Assembly: GCF_030269925.1 (NCBI RefSeq)
Contig: NC_085112.1
Span: 558,001-622,000, forward strand
Origin: Bombyx mori
Lineage: Eukaryota; Arthropoda; Insecta; Lepidoptera; Bombycidae
Direction of reading: 5' to 3'
DNA: 64,000 nucleotides
The notes beneath the pieces are model-generated. The model was not told where the DNA came from and made no database searches. It saw only the letters and a list, made by a program, of their open reading frames with translations. Each line of letters opens with the position of its first letter. Within the stretch, counting starts at the first letter, position 1. The position numbers and the translations under genes were made by a program. Below are positions 32,423 to 42,391 of this stretch, piece after piece.

Positions 32423-35305
32423 TTAGGTTGCACGTCGACCTCTTTGTCGAGTTCGACGAGTACGGTTACCGGGGTCCCTAAGCCTGCCCCTAGTATTAGA
32501 GCTGAAGGCATCTAATGCAAAGGTTATTGGATCTGATGGATCCGTAAGGACGTGTCTAGGGCGTCGACGGTGACTGGCTCCTGCATGATCAGGATTCGGG
32601 GAGTAGTCAGCGGCGGCAACGATAAGGCGATTATCATGACGCATAGCCTTATCGAAGTATCGTTCCGACGCTGACTTCATGTATTTCCGAATTGATTCGA
32701 GGCCCAGGTCGTCGTGTAGGTCAACGTTCCTCACGAACCACGGAGCCCCGACAGCTAACCTGCAAAAGCGGGATTGTAGGGATTGGAGGGTGTCTATGTG
32801 TGTGCGGGCCGCGTGAGCGAACACCACACTCGCGTAAGTCATGACGGGCCTTATGCAAGTTTTGTAAAGTGTCACCTTGTTCCGAAGGGACATTTTACTC
32901 CGCTTACAGATCATGGGGTAGAGTCTACCGAGAATAAACGCGGCACGGTCACGGACTGATTTTATATGCGGGCGGAATGTCATCGATGCATCCAGGGTAA
33001 CGCCCAGGTACTTGACCTTCCTGGCCCAGGGTATGGGTTGTCTAAAGAGAGTAATCGGGGGTGTGAGATTCCTCCTCCTAATCCGGGAGGAAATCCGTGT
33101 GGAGCTTCCCCTCTGAAATAGCACCGCAGTACTTTTCGCTGGGTTGATGTCTATGCGCCATTTTCGGAACCACTGTCCTAGGGCTAGGGCTGCGCTCTGA
33201 AGCTTCTTCGCGATTAGGGACTTATTTCTACTAGAATAGTAAACAGTCGTGTCGTCGGCGAATAAAGCTAAATGGGTCGGCGGCGACCGGGGAATATCGT
33301 TGACGAATAAGCTAAATAGGAGGGGTGAGAGGACAGAGCCTTGCGGGACTCCAGCTGTGAGAGGTCGTGGGGAGGAGCGGGTTCCCTCGACTCGATATCG
33401 AAAAGAGCGGTTCGACAAGAAGTCCCGTATGATGAGCACGAGACTATCCGGCACGCCCATGTTGAATAGTTTGAAAATCAAACCATTGTGCCAGACTTTG
33501 TCGAACGCTTTTGCGACGTCGAAGAAGAGAGCTCCCGTGTATAACGGTTTTGGTCGATTAAGCCCCACAAGAATGTGCTCCGTGAGGCGGTGCACCTGTT
33601 GAACGCATGAGTGATTTGTACGGAATCCGAATTGTTCATCGATAAGAATGCCCTTGGATGAGACGAAGTCTCTGAGGCGTTTGTAGAGCAGACGCTCATA
33701 CAGTTTGCCTAGAGACATGAGGAGGCTAATCGGGCGGTAGCTCGTCGGATCATTTTTTGGTTTACCGGGTTTATGTATGCCGATAACGTCCGCTTCTTTC
33801 CACACCGCGGGAAAGATACAGTTCGCCATAGCGGCATTGAAAATAGATGCCAACATCACGATGAGTTGGACGGGTAGAAGTTTAATAACGCGGTTGGATA
33901 TACCGTCGGAACCGGGAGCCTTGCGAGGACGTAGGTCTTTGATCAAGTCTTTAACTTCCATCGGGGTGACGGGTGGTAACGCATCAGAGGGTGGCAAGGA
34001 GGCTCTGCGTTCTACCTCACTGTCTACTAATTCTACATGAACAGGGTCCACGGATTGAGTGCTGGGCGTGCACTGGGTTTGCAATGTATCGGCCAGCAGC
34101 TCTGCTTTTTCGTCATCATCGAACGCCGCGAGTCGGCCTGAGGGGCCTACGAGGGGGGGCATAGTTACTACCGTATCCGATTTGAGAGTACGAGCTAAGC
34201 GGTAGTAAGACCTTTGGGAGGGCGCGAGTCCTTCTAAGAAATCAGACCATCTGGCATCTCGGACTTCGGCGATGCGAGACTTTACGTCGCGTTGTAGGGC
34301 ACGCATTCGAATACGATTTTCCGCGGTAGGATACCTGTCGTAGGCGCGTATCGAGGCGTTCTTAGCTCTAAGGAGTTCCCTAATATCGTCGGACAATTTG
34401 AAGCGGTGAAGGAAGTCCTCCGCTACAACTTGTTTCGATGACCTATCTAATGTCGAGGTGATGTGTGACGTTAAGATGTTTATGGCTTCAGCGGTATCCT
34501 GAGGAGACGGGATAGAGTCCGGGTTAAACGGGAGCGATGGTGGATCAGATTCAGCCAGGCTGATGCCCAGCGTGTGCCAATCCACCACAGTCCTCGTGAC
34601 GGGAACGGAATCGGGAGCGCGACCGAGCTTCATAACGACGGGACGGTGGTCTGAATCTAACTCTGAAACTACTTCGATCGAGTGTAAGCGCAGAGTTACG
34701 TTTTTTAATAACGCTATGTCGAGTATATCCGGGCGATGCGCGATATTTAGCGGGTAGTGAGTCGGGGTTAGCGGAGCGACGATATCGAAGGCGAGATCAT
34801 CGACTAACGCGTCAAGCCGCCTGCCATTCGGGGTTGTGGTGTGTGAGTTCCACCTGATGTGTTTACAATTTAGGTCGCCCGCCAGAATGACAGAGCTCCC
34901 CATACCGAGCAGCGCCTCGATATCACTGCTTAGAACGATCTTATCCGGTGGAAGATAAACGGACGCGATAACGATCGGCGCGTGTCCCGTCAGTGAGATT
35001 CGGCACACTGATGCTTCGATATTAGCGAGCGCGGGAGGATCGAGCGGGACGCAATGCAGGGCTCTTCTATAGTAAATGACGGTACCACCACCACGGGCAG
35101 AGAGCCTGTCGTTCCTGACCATGTTATAGTTCGCGATTTTAGGGTCACGGCGCGCGGGCTTAAGTAGGGTCTCCTGCACTAAAAAGATATCAATTTGGTG
35201 GTCACGCAAAAAGTCAGAAACCTGATCACGTTGATTTGCGAGACCGTAAGCGTTAAAAAATCCTATCGTTACGGATAGGGGCTTTATTCTACTTATATAC
35301 GCCAT
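32423..35305 (-). CDS. Jockey ORF2: endonuclease-reverse transcriptase
   Basis: This 960-residue protein would nick target DNA and copy the element's RNA. The N-terminal third is an APE-type endonuclease: QETLLKP, GDLNCKHIRWN and the SDHRPV end motif are present. The reverse transcriptase follows: KAPGSDGI, FGFRTNHSC, FFDVAKAFDKVWH (first catalytic Asp), GVPQGSVLSPLL, the LFADDTTVYY box (catalytic Asp pair) and KYLGVTLD. The C-terminal region is Arg-rich. The ATG at 35305 follows the ORF1 stop by 3 bases (TAA TCA ATG), a spacing that suggests coupled termination-reinitiation. There are no internal stops. The element lacks its 5' promoter region, so it is probably not independently mobile. Confidence 0.92.
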   Translation of the reverse strand: MAYISRIKPLSVTIGFFNAYGLANQRDQVSDFLRDHQIDIFLVQETLLKPARRDPKIANYNMVRNDRLSARGGGTVIYYRRALHCVPLDPPALANIEASVCRISLTGHAPIVIASVYLPPDKIVLSSDIEALLGMGSSVILAGDLNCKHIRWNSHTTTPNGRRLDALVDDLAFDIVAPLTPTHYPLNIAHRPDILDIALLKNVTLRLHSIEVVSELDSDHRPVVMKLGRAPDSVPVTRTVVDWHTLGISLAESDPPSLPFNPDSIPSPQDTAEAINILTSHITSTLDRSSKQVVAEDFLHRFKLSDDIRELLRAKNASIRAYDRYPTAENRIRMRALQRDVKSRIAEVRDARWSDFLEGLAPSQRSYYRLARTLKSDTVVTMPPLVGPSGRLAAFDDDEKAELLADTLQTQCTPSTQSVDPVHVELVDSEVERRASLPPSDALPPVTPMEVKDLIKDLRPRKAPGSDGISNRVIKLLPVQLIVMLASIFNAAMANCIFPAVWKEADVIGIHKPGKPKNDPTSYRPISLLMSLGKLYERLLYKRLRDFVSSKGILIDEQFGFRTNHSCVQQVHRLTEHILVGLNRPKPLYTGALFFDVAKAFDKVWHNGLIFKLFNMGVPDSLVLIIRDFLSNRSFRYRVEGTRSSPRPLTAGVPQGSVLSPLLFSLFVNDIPRSPPTHLALFADDTTVYYSSRNKSLIAKKLQSAALALGQWFRKWRIDINPAKSTAVLFQRGSSTRISSRIRRRNLTPPITLFRQPIPWARKVKYLGVTLDASMTFRPHIKSVRDRAAFILGRLYPMICKRSKMSLRNKVTLYKTCIRPVMTYASVVFAHAARTHIDTLQSLQSRFCRLAVGAPWFVRNVDLHDDLGLESIRKYMKSASERYFDKAMRHDNRLIVAAADYSPNPDHAGASHRRRPRHVLTDPSDPITFALDAFSSNTRGRLRDPGNRTRRTRQRGRRAT

Positions 35306-35308
35306 TGA

Positions 35309-35932
35309 TTACCGGCGGAGTGAGGGGAGGACGTACGTATTTAATGACGCGTATACGTCGGCGTATTCCTGCACAACGGCGATAAAGTGTTGTGCAGTGG
35401 AGGCAGCGCGAATGGCGTCGCCCAAAGCGTTAACGCGCTCAAAGTTGATCGACTGAAAGAAGTCGATCGCTAAAGCGAGATTGTCGGACGCGGTCGGAGG
35501 GCAAGTCGCGGGAGAGGGACGAGTCGCGGGGGCGGGACGAATCGCGGAGGAGGGAGTTGTAGCCGTGTTCGTGTACGGCAGCGGTTTTGCCCAGGCCGAG
35601 ACACTGGGCACCGCCGCCGGAACGAACGCTGGCTTAGCCTGCGACGCAGAGGGTGCCGAGGCTTTGATGTCTGGGCCGGAAGCTCGGAGGCGGTTTTGGC
35701 GGGCGACGCGGCGATTTATTTTAGGGGCTCGGGGGCAACCACGGTAATTCGCGGGGTGACCCTGTGTTCGACACAGGACGCAGCTTGGCGGTTCCGTCGC
35801 GGTTTTTTGGTCGCGAGCGCAGAGGGCCGTGGCGTGATCGCCCAAACACTTAACACATCGGGGGCGCGCGTGACAGTTACGGGAAGAGTGCCCGTACAAT
35901 TGACAGTTATGGCACTGGCTAGGAGTGCCTTT
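35309..35932 (-). pseudogene. Jockey ORF1 (Gag-like), 5'-truncated
   Basis: Only the C-terminal 200 or so codons remain. Three zinc knuckles are visible: CHNCQLYGHSSRNC, CVKCLGDHATALC and CVLCRTQGHPANYRGC, the last with the ANYRGC spelling typical of Jockey-clade Gag. An Ala/Pro-rich stretch follows, then a conserved C-terminal domain beginning near ALAIDFFQSIN. The start is missing because the insertion is truncated at 35932. Confidence 0.85.
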
Positions 35933-35942
35933 AGTGATGAAG
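35933..35942. repeat. 10-bp target site duplication, second copy
   Basis: AGTGATGAAG, identical to 32178-32187. Confidence 0.85.
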
Positions 35943-36016
35943 TTAGAATGTGTTAGAATGTATATAATTTAAGACATTTTAATGTCTCTGTCTCGGTGAC
36001 ATTATGAAGACTAATC

Positions 36017-36281
36017 TTTTTTCCTTCTACCTATTCTAGTAACTTCGAAGGGTTATAACAGATTCACAGAACGAGTAGGTGAGCTCACGGAGCTTTAACC
36101 TGGTGAATTTGCGAACACTGGTCCCTAGCAAGAGCAGTGCTTCGCTAAATCTACCACAGGATTGAAAACGCGATCCACTGGGAAGATTCGTCGAGAAACT
36201 CATTGGACTGCGTGTGTGGGTTAATTTACTCGCTGAGCCCTTCGTCGCAAGTGGCGGGTTCGACCAGAACGGTGACCGGAA
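36017..36281 (-). mobile_element. Old Jockey-clade 3' tail
   Basis: A T-run, then gtaggtgagctcacggagct, a worn ctaccacaggattgaaaacg and gggttcgaccagaacggtga; clearly related to the Jockey 3' region but with many substitutions and a short insertion near the tail. Confidence 0.65.
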
Positions 36282-36959
36282 AGACTGATCAACGTGATTT
36301 TTTCATTGTGTATTAAGAGTACGTCACGGCAGGAAAGTCGTCATCATAGTTGATGCTTGTATAGATACATCCTCAATAGATCTCGCAAAAATTTGATACT
36401 CGAGCTGGTGTCCGTGAACTTGAAGCAGAAACAGCAGTGGGTTTGATTCATTAATGTCTTAATGTAACAAAAAAAAAATTCATTAACGAAGCTAGGCACT
36501 AGCTAAGCTAGCACTCCCGTTTAGTCTTAGTTTAGTATTTTGGAAGCCCGCAATGTACACGTAAGCATTTAGCTCCTCATGTTCCTCTCATGCCGTACCT
36601 GCACTTAACTTTTTTATACAGAATTACGATAGAAGTAAAAAACATTTACAAAATTCTTTTAAAAATATAATATTATAAATACCATGCTAAAGTCTAAATG
36701 TACAATATTATAAATATCATGCTAAAATTTAGATCAGACTTTTGTTTCCAAAACGAATTCCAGACAAAATGTGAACGTTATAAAATAATACTATATTTTT
36801 ACAGTTGGCTACCATGTTACAAACCATCAATGCTTTAAAGGGAAGCCCAATGACAGAGTCGAGAGGAACAAAGGTTAACAGCTGAAGGGCTCTCTACGTG
36901 CCCTATCGCTGCCAGCTTCGACCCTTTGACAGTGCTCAGCCGACTCCTAACAAAGAGGT

Positions 36960-37290
36960 ATTCCGTGGCCTTTGTTTTTAATACGCTTTTATTAGCTTCA
37001 GACGTATGTATGTAACGGAATCTTTGAACATGATTTTGATCACCTTCAAAACGTCGGATTAACTCGAAATTTGGTATACTTATCAAAGACCAATGACAAT
37101 TCAATACTAAAAAATAAATGAAAAAAATTGAAATTCAACTCAAAAATGAAAAATAATGAATAGTTTAAAAAAACTAACAAAATACGCTTTTATATAAAAT
37201 CCAACTAAAAAATAGAAAATAAATTTTAATAATTTAGAATTAAAAATAGTGTGAGAAAAAATTATTTTATTATAAAAAAGCGTGGGGTGC
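36960..37290. repeat. Interspersed repeat unit, copy 1
   Basis: It shares long stretches with 45480-45815, including ttttattagcttcagacgt, aatctttgaacatgatttt and caaaacgtcggattaactcg. I do not recognise the family. Its right half forms one arm of the fold-back at 37145-37517. Confidence 0.6.
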
Positions 37291-37517
37291 TTTTCAGGAT
37301 ATTATCAAAATAACCCTTCTACTCATATCTGTTCATAAAATATTTATAACTACTGATACCATGCACGATACCCCACGTTTTTTTTTTACAATAAAATCAT
37401 TTTTTATTACACTATTTTTAATTCTAAATTATAATATTAAAATATATTTTCTATTTTTTTGTTGGATTTTCTATAAAAGCGTATTTTGTTCGTTTTTTTT
37501 AAACTATTATTTATTTG
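37145..37517. repeat. Fold-back (long inverted repeat) about 370 bp
   Basis: The left arm (about 37145-37290) and right arm (about 37366-37517) are inverted copies with scattered mismatches; both contain the aaaatacgcttttata / tataaaagcgtatttt and aattaaaaatagt / actatttttaatt pairs and a ccccac(g)/(c)gtgggg inner boundary. The loop is about 75 bases. It is AT-rich and non-coding. Confidence 0.7.
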
Positions 37518-37708
37518 ATAAAGCTTTTAAAATAATTTCCTACATTAGTTCCATATGATGATTATCTTTTCACTAAAATTCGGTAAACTAATCCTCCTAT
37601 TCGAGCAAGTTAGAGCGAACAAATACCTTGAAGAATCTACGAAATAAATGAGATAATTAAATAACATTAGTTGTTATCATTGACAGTTCTAAGAGTTGGA
37701 TTTAAAAA

Positions 37709-37720
37709 TGTTCTCTTCTA
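37709..37720. repeat. 12-bp target site duplication, first copy (TGTTCTCTTCTA)
   Basis: An exact second copy is at 42891-42902, just beyond the 5' end of the Jockey element. Confidence 0.88.
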
Positions 37721-37935
37721 TTTTTTTTTTTTTTTTTTTCCTACCTAAGCTGATAGCCCTAGCGGCTATGTCAGCGTAACCCTAACTTTAGTAGGTGAGC
37801 TCACGGGGCTCAAACCTGACGATGTTGCTAACACGAACCCTAGCAAGAGCCGTGCTTCGCAGAATCTACCACCGGATCGGAAACGCGACCCACTGAGAAG
37901 ATCCGGCGAGAAACTCAGTGGGCTGTGTCTGAGAG

Positions 37936-40824
37936 TTAATTTACTCGTCGAGCCCTTCGTCGCAAGCGACGGGTTCGACGAGAACGGTGACCGGTGCTTG
38001 AAGTACCTAAAAGCACCGTTAGTGGATCAGGAGGATCCGAGATGACGTGTTTAGGGCGACGTCGACTGCTTTCCATTCTGTCCGCAGGATCGGGAATGTA
38101 GTTACCGGCGGCCACGATGAGAGGGTTCTCGTGTCGTGCCGCTTTATCGAAGTGGCGCATGGACGCCGACTGCAGATACTTACTGATGGACTCTAAGTCC
38201 AGGTCGTCATGGAGGTCGACGTTCCTGACGAACCACGGGGCTCCGACGGCTATCCTGCAAAAACGGGATTGAATAATTTGAAAGGATTTTAAGTGTATGC
38301 GGGCCGCGTGAGCGAACACTACACTTGCATAGGTCATGACGGGGCGTATGCAAGTTTTGTAGAGTGTCACCTTATTTCTAAGGGACATTTTACTTCGCCT
38401 ACATATCATCGGGTAGAGACGTCCTAGGATGAAGGCGGCACGATCGCGTACCGTCTTGATGTGGGGGCGGAATGTCATCCTACTGTCGAGGGTGACGCCT
38501 AAATATTTGACCTTCGGGGCCCACGGTATGGGCTGGTCGTACATCGTGATTGGGCGAACGGCGGGGGCGGGGGTGTTGACGCGCCTAGTCGGGAGAGGGA
38601 TGCTCAGCGTGGTGTTCGGAGGGCGACCCCTTTTGAAGAGCACCGCTGTGCTTTTCGTGGGGTTAATGTCGATGCGCCACTTCCGGAACCACTGTCCCAT
38701 GGTGGTAGCTGCGGTCTGAAGTCGTCGATGAAGCAACGCCTTCTTCCTACACGAGTAGTAGATGGCGGTGTCATCGGCGAAGAGCGCCAGATGGGTCTCC
38801 GGAGACCGGGGTATATCGTTGATATACAAACTGAATAGTAACGGGGAGAGGGCGGAGCCTTGCGGGACTCCGGCTGTGACGTGACGGGGCCGGGAACGCG
38901 TTCCCTCGACTCGATATCGGAACGAACGGTTCGACAAGTAGTCTCGTATGATGAGCACGAGTCTGTCTGGCACTCCCATGTTATACAGTTTGTATATCAA
39001 ACCGTTGTGCCAGACTTTGTCGAACGCCTTCGCTATATCGAAGAAGAGGGCTCCTGTCGGAATGGGTTTCCGCCTGTTCAGCCCTAGTAAGATGTGCTCC
39101 GTGAGGCGGTGCACTTGATGGACGCACGAGTGTCTGGCGCGGAATCCAAACTGCTCGTCTATAAGAATTTTATTCGCGGATACGAAGTCCCAGAGGCGTT
39201 TACGAAGGAGCCGTTCGTATAGTTTGCCTATCGCCGGGAGGAGACTGATGGGGCGGTAACTCGCGGTTTCGTTCTTCGGTTTGCCCGGCTTGTGTATGCC
39301 GATAACGTCCGCTTCTTTCCACGCCGCGGGAAAGATACAGTTCGTCATAGCAGCATTTAATATGGTGGCCAACATCGTTATCAGTTGGGCTGGTAACAGT
39401 TTAAGCGCGCGGTTGCGGATGCCGTCGGAGCCGGGAGCTTTCCGTGGTTGTAGGCTATCGATCGCCTCCTTGACCTCGGAAGTGGTAATGGGGGGTAACG
39501 CGTCCGAGGGCGGCAGGGAAGCTCTGCGCTCGACCTCCCTGTCGACGAACTCGGTGTGTTCGGGGTCCGCGTGTTGAGTGCTGGTGGTGCACTGCTCTTG
39601 CAGTGCATCGGCCAGCAACTCTGCCTTGTCATCGTCATCGTAAGCCGGTGGTTGGCCTGAGGGGCGTACGAGAGGCGGCATAGTGGCTATAGTTTCGGAC
39701 TTGAGGGTCCTAGCTAGTTGCCAGTATGCTTGGTGAGTGGGCGCGAGTTCTTCTAAATAACTATCCCAGTTTTCGTTTCGGGCGTCGCTTAAGCGGGATT
39801 TGACCTCCCGCTGTAAGCGACGCATCCGAGTCCGGTTTGAATCCGTGGGATATCGATCGTAGGCTCGGATTGCCGCGTTTCTAATTCTAACGAGGTCCCT
39901 AAGTTCGGGGGAAAGTCTGATGCGGTGGAAGCAGTCCTCGACATCGACTTGTTTCGAGGATCTTATGATCGCCGTCGAGACGTGATCAGTGAAGATGTTT
40001 ATGGATTCGACGGTATCCTCGGGGGATGGAGTTGAATCCGGGCCGCAAGGGAGGATTGGTGGAGCGGTGTCAGCTAAGCACGTGCCCAGCTTCTTCCAAT
40101 CCACCATGGTCCTCGTATCTGGTTCGCGGTTGAGTGGGCGACCGAGCTGCATGACGACAGGTCGGTGGTCTGAGTCGAGTTCTGACATTGCCTCGATGGA
40201 GCGTAAGCGCAGAGTTACGTTCCTCAGCAGTGCCAGATCTATTGTGCTCGGACGACGCGCGGCGTTGTACGGATAGCACGTGGGGGTCGGGGGGTTGAAT
40301 ACTTCGAATGTGAGGTCGTCTATGAACGCGTCGAGACGCCTACCGTTCACATTCGTGCGATGGCAGTTCCACCTAGTGTGGTGGCAATTTAAATCGCCTG
40401 CCAGGATGACCGCGTCCCCCATACCGAACAGTGTCTCGAGGTCACTGCTCAGGAGGGGTTTGTCAGGGGGGAGATAAACGGATGCGATGACGATCGGCTG
40501 GTGTCCCGTCAGCGCGATGCGGCACACTGACGCCTCGATATGTAAGAGCGAGGGAGTATCGAGGGGGACGCAGTGCAGGGCCCTCCTATAGTAAATGACA
40601 GTCCCGCCCTTGCGGGCGGAGAGTCTGTCATTCCTAACCATGACGTAATTCGCGACTTTGGGGTCGCGACGCGAGGGCTTTAGGAAGGTCTCCTGCACCA
40701 GAAGGATGTCGATGAGATTATCGCGGAGAAACTCATATACTTGATCGCGCTGACGCGCGAGTCCGTTAGCATTATAAAATGCTAACTTTATGGAACGCGG
40801 TTTTTCCCTACCGTTGCACGCCAT
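37936..40824 (-). CDS. Jockey ORF2: endonuclease-reverse transcriptase
   Basis: A 962-residue protein. APE-type endonuclease residues: Glu45 (LVQETFLKP), Asp144 and Asn146 (GDLN), Asp197 (TIDLAL) and Asp219-His220 (DSDHRPV). Reverse transcriptase: KAPGSDGI near 465, FGFRARHSC near 560, FFDIAKAFDKVW near 596 (first catalytic Asp), AGVPQGSALSPLL near 655 and LFADDTAIYY with the catalytic Asp pair at 684-685, then KYLGVTLD. The C-terminus is Arg-rich. Translation starts 13 bases after the ORF1 stop, across a TTACCGGTAA palindrome, with TAATCAATG around the start as in the sister copy. No stop or frameshift is seen. Confidence 0.93.
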   Translation of the reverse strand: MACNGREKPRSIKLAFYNANGLARQRDQVYEFLRDNLIDILLVQETFLKPSRRDPKVANYVMVRNDRLSARKGGTVIYYRRALHCVPLDTPSLLHIEASVCRIALTGHQPIVIASVYLPPDKPLLSSDLETLFGMGDAVILAGDLNCHHTRWNCHRTNVNGRRLDAFIDDLTFEVFNPPTPTCYPYNAARRPSTIDLALLRNVTLRLRSIEAMSELDSDHRPVVMQLGRPLNREPDTRTMVDWKKLGTCLADTAPPILPCGPDSTPSPEDTVESINIFTDHVSTAIIRSSKQVDVEDCFHRIRLSPELRDLVRIRNAAIRAYDRYPTDSNRTRMRRLQREVKSRLSDARNENWDSYLEELAPTHQAYWQLARTLKSETIATMPPLVRPSGQPPAYDDDDKAELLADALQEQCTTSTQHADPEHTEFVDREVERRASLPPSDALPPITTSEVKEAIDSLQPRKAPGSDGIRNRALKLLPAQLITMLATILNAAMTNCIFPAAWKEADVIGIHKPGKPKNETASYRPISLLPAIGKLYERLLRKRLWDFVSANKILIDEQFGFRARHSCVHQVHRLTEHILLGLNRRKPIPTGALFFDIAKAFDKVWHNGLIYKLYNMGVPDRLVLIIRDYLSNRSFRYRVEGTRSRPRHVTAGVPQGSALSPLLFSLYINDIPRSPETHLALFADDTAIYYSCRKKALLHRRLQTAATTMGQWFRKWRIDINPTKSTAVLFKRGRPPNTTLSIPLPTRRVNTPAPAVRPITMYDQPIPWAPKVKYLGVTLDSRMTFRPHIKTVRDRAAFILGRLYPMICRRSKMSLRNKVTLYKTCIRPVMTYASVVFAHAARIHLKSFQIIQSRFCRIAVGAPWFVRNVDLHDDLDLESISKYLQSASMRHFDKAARHENPLIVAAGNYIPDPADRMESSRRRPKHVISDPPDPLTVLLGTSSTGHRSRRTRRLRRRARRVN

Positions 40825-40837
40825 TGATTACCGGTAA

Positions 40838-42391
40838 TCAAACCAGCGTGCGCTGGACGGACTCGATGACGTCGATGTACTCGAACGTCGCGTTTAGGCG
40901 GTCTTCGGCCGTGACCGCTCTGCGCATGGCGTCGGCGAACGCACGCATGCGGTCGATGTTTATCGCGGCGATGTAGTCGCGAATAATTGTAAAATCGTTT
41001 GAGTGCGCGGGGCCGGGGCGAGGCGCGGGACCGGGCGCGGGCGCGGGGGCGGGGCGCGGCGCGAGTAGAGGTTGCGGCGCGTACCGCGGTTGGGGTGCCG
41101 GTGTCGTTCCTGCCTTCGTGAACGGCAACGGTTTCGCCCACGCGGAGACGGTGGGCACCGGAGCCGGTACGAAAGCCGGTTTCGGCGCGCGGGGCGCCGA
41201 AGTCTTTGGGCCAGCGGTTTTAGGGGGCGCGTTTGCCGGGCGCTTCCGTGGAGCCTTGGGGCATCCACGGTAGTTGGCCGTGTGTCCCTGCTTGCGGCAG
41301 AGTACACAGCTCGGCGGCTCCGTCGCTGTCTCCTTCACGCGCGAGCAATCGGTGGTCGCGTGATCGTCTAAACATTTCACGCAACGCGGTCGCGCGTTGC
41401 AGTTACGCGCGGAGTGGCCATATAATTGGCAACGGTGGCACTGCCCGGGAGTGCCGCGTTTGTAGGGGGCCTCTACGGTGACCCCCGATAGGCCGCACAC
41501 GGTGCGGAGACATGAGGCAATTTTCTTGCCCTCCGGTGTGGCTTCTAGTGCTACGAGCACCATATCGTACGCGAATTTATCGCGACCGCTGTGCATCCGG
41601 TGCACGCTTATGACGGGGTAGGACTGACCTACCAGGTCATTTTTGATTTGCTCGACGTCGAGCTCTTTTGGGACTCCGCGTACTACGACGCGGAGTTCGC
41701 GCTCCTCCTGGAGCGCATAGGTATGATACCCTATGCGTTCCTTGCGGAGGTACGCGGTCAACGACCTATGGTCGTCGGATGTCTCTACCTTGATCTGAAT
41801 TCCATGCGGGATATTCCTCGCATGGACGACATTGATCTTTTGGGCCTTAAGGGCCAGGGACACGCGATCCCAAGAAGATTTTTCCCGCAGGATGACCGGC
41901 GGCGGCGCGGGAACTTTTCGGACGGGCGCGGGCCCGGGGCGCGGCGACGGAGTTGCGCGGCGAGGGGAGTCGGGTGTGACCACGACTTTGGGACGCGACG
42001 CGTTCGCGGCCTTGGGCTGCTTCGGCGCCGCGGACGGTTCCACGGCGCGGGCGCGTTTTTTCCCGCGCGCGACGGTGGTGAACCCTTCCGAGGTTCCCGG
42101 TTGGGGACTCGCGGCGGACTCGTACTCCATTTCCGACTCGGAGTCGGAGCCGGAGCTCTCCGCTACGGAGGACGCGATCGACGCGGGCGCGGGGGTGGGG
42201 GGCGACATCGGCGAGTCGCGGAGTGCCGGCGCGGGAGGCGATAACGGCGAGTCGCGGATGATAATCGCGGCGGCGGCGGATGAACCATCGGGGTTTGACT
42301 CTAGCGTGGCCTTGTAGGCCTCAAAACGGGACATAATGTCCGGGCATATTAATTGCACGAACTGCGCGAATAGCGCGCTGTTCGTGTTCAT
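40838..42391 (-). CDS. Jockey ORF1: Gag-like RNA-binding protein
   Basis: This 517-residue nucleic-acid-binding protein of the element would form the ribonucleoprotein with its RNA. The N-terminal 170 residues are Ser/Pro/Ala-rich and disordered in style. A conserved domain at about 170-310 (including LRVVVRGVPKELDVEQIKNDL) resembles the RRM/PRE region of Jockey Gag. Three zinc knuckles follow: Cys318-Cys331 (CX2CX4HX4C), Cys337-Cys349 (CX2CX3HX4C) and Cys362-Cys377 (CX2CX4HX6C, with ANYRGC). A Pro/Ala-rich linker and a short conserved C-terminal domain end the protein. The ATG at 42391 is the first in frame after the 5' UTR. GC content is far above that of its surroundings. Confidence 0.92.
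   Translation of the reverse strand: MNTNSALFAQFVQLICPDIMSRFEAYKATLESNPDGSSAAAAIIIRDSPLSPPAPALRDSPMSPPTPAPASIASSVAESSGSDSESEMEYESAASPQPGTSEGFTTVARGKKRARAVEPSAAPKQPKAANASRPKVVVTPDSPRRATPSPRPGPAPVRKVPAPPPVILREKSSWDRVSLALKAQKINVVHARNIPHGIQIKVETSDDHRSLTAYLRKERIGYHTYALQEERELRVVVRGVPKELDVEQIKNDLVGQSYPVISVHRMHSGRDKFAYDMVLVALEATPEGKKIASCLRTVCGLSGVTVEAPYKRGTPGQCHRCQLYGHSARNCNARPRCVKCLDDHATTDCSRVKETATEPPSCVLCRKQGHTANYRGCPKAPRKRPANAPPKTAGPKTSAPRAPKPAFVPAPVPTVSAWAKPLPFTKAGTTPAPQPRYAPQPLLAPRPAPAPAPGPAPRPGPAHSNDFTIIRDYIAAINIDRMRAFADAMRRAVTAEDRLNATFEYIDVIESVQRTLV

Larger units (their letters stand above)
32188..35932 (-). mobile_element. Jockey-clade LINE, 5'-truncated within ORF1, ORF2 intact
   Basis: The poly-A tail reads as a T-run at 32188-32203. 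The 3' UTR is about 220 bp, ORF2 32423-35305 is unbroken, and ORF1 is cut at its zinc-knuckle region by the insertion's 5' end at 35932. The exact 10-bp duplication on both sides shows this is a single target-primed insertion that lost its 5' part on arrival, not a later deletion. ORF2 is visibly diverged from the full-length copy at 37.7-42.9 kb, so the two are different subfamilies. Confidence 0.9.

Noticed and set aside
41072..42317. Long plus-strand open frames opposite Jockey ORF1
   Set aside because: They are antisense shadows produced by the GC-rich, stop-poor composition of ORF1.
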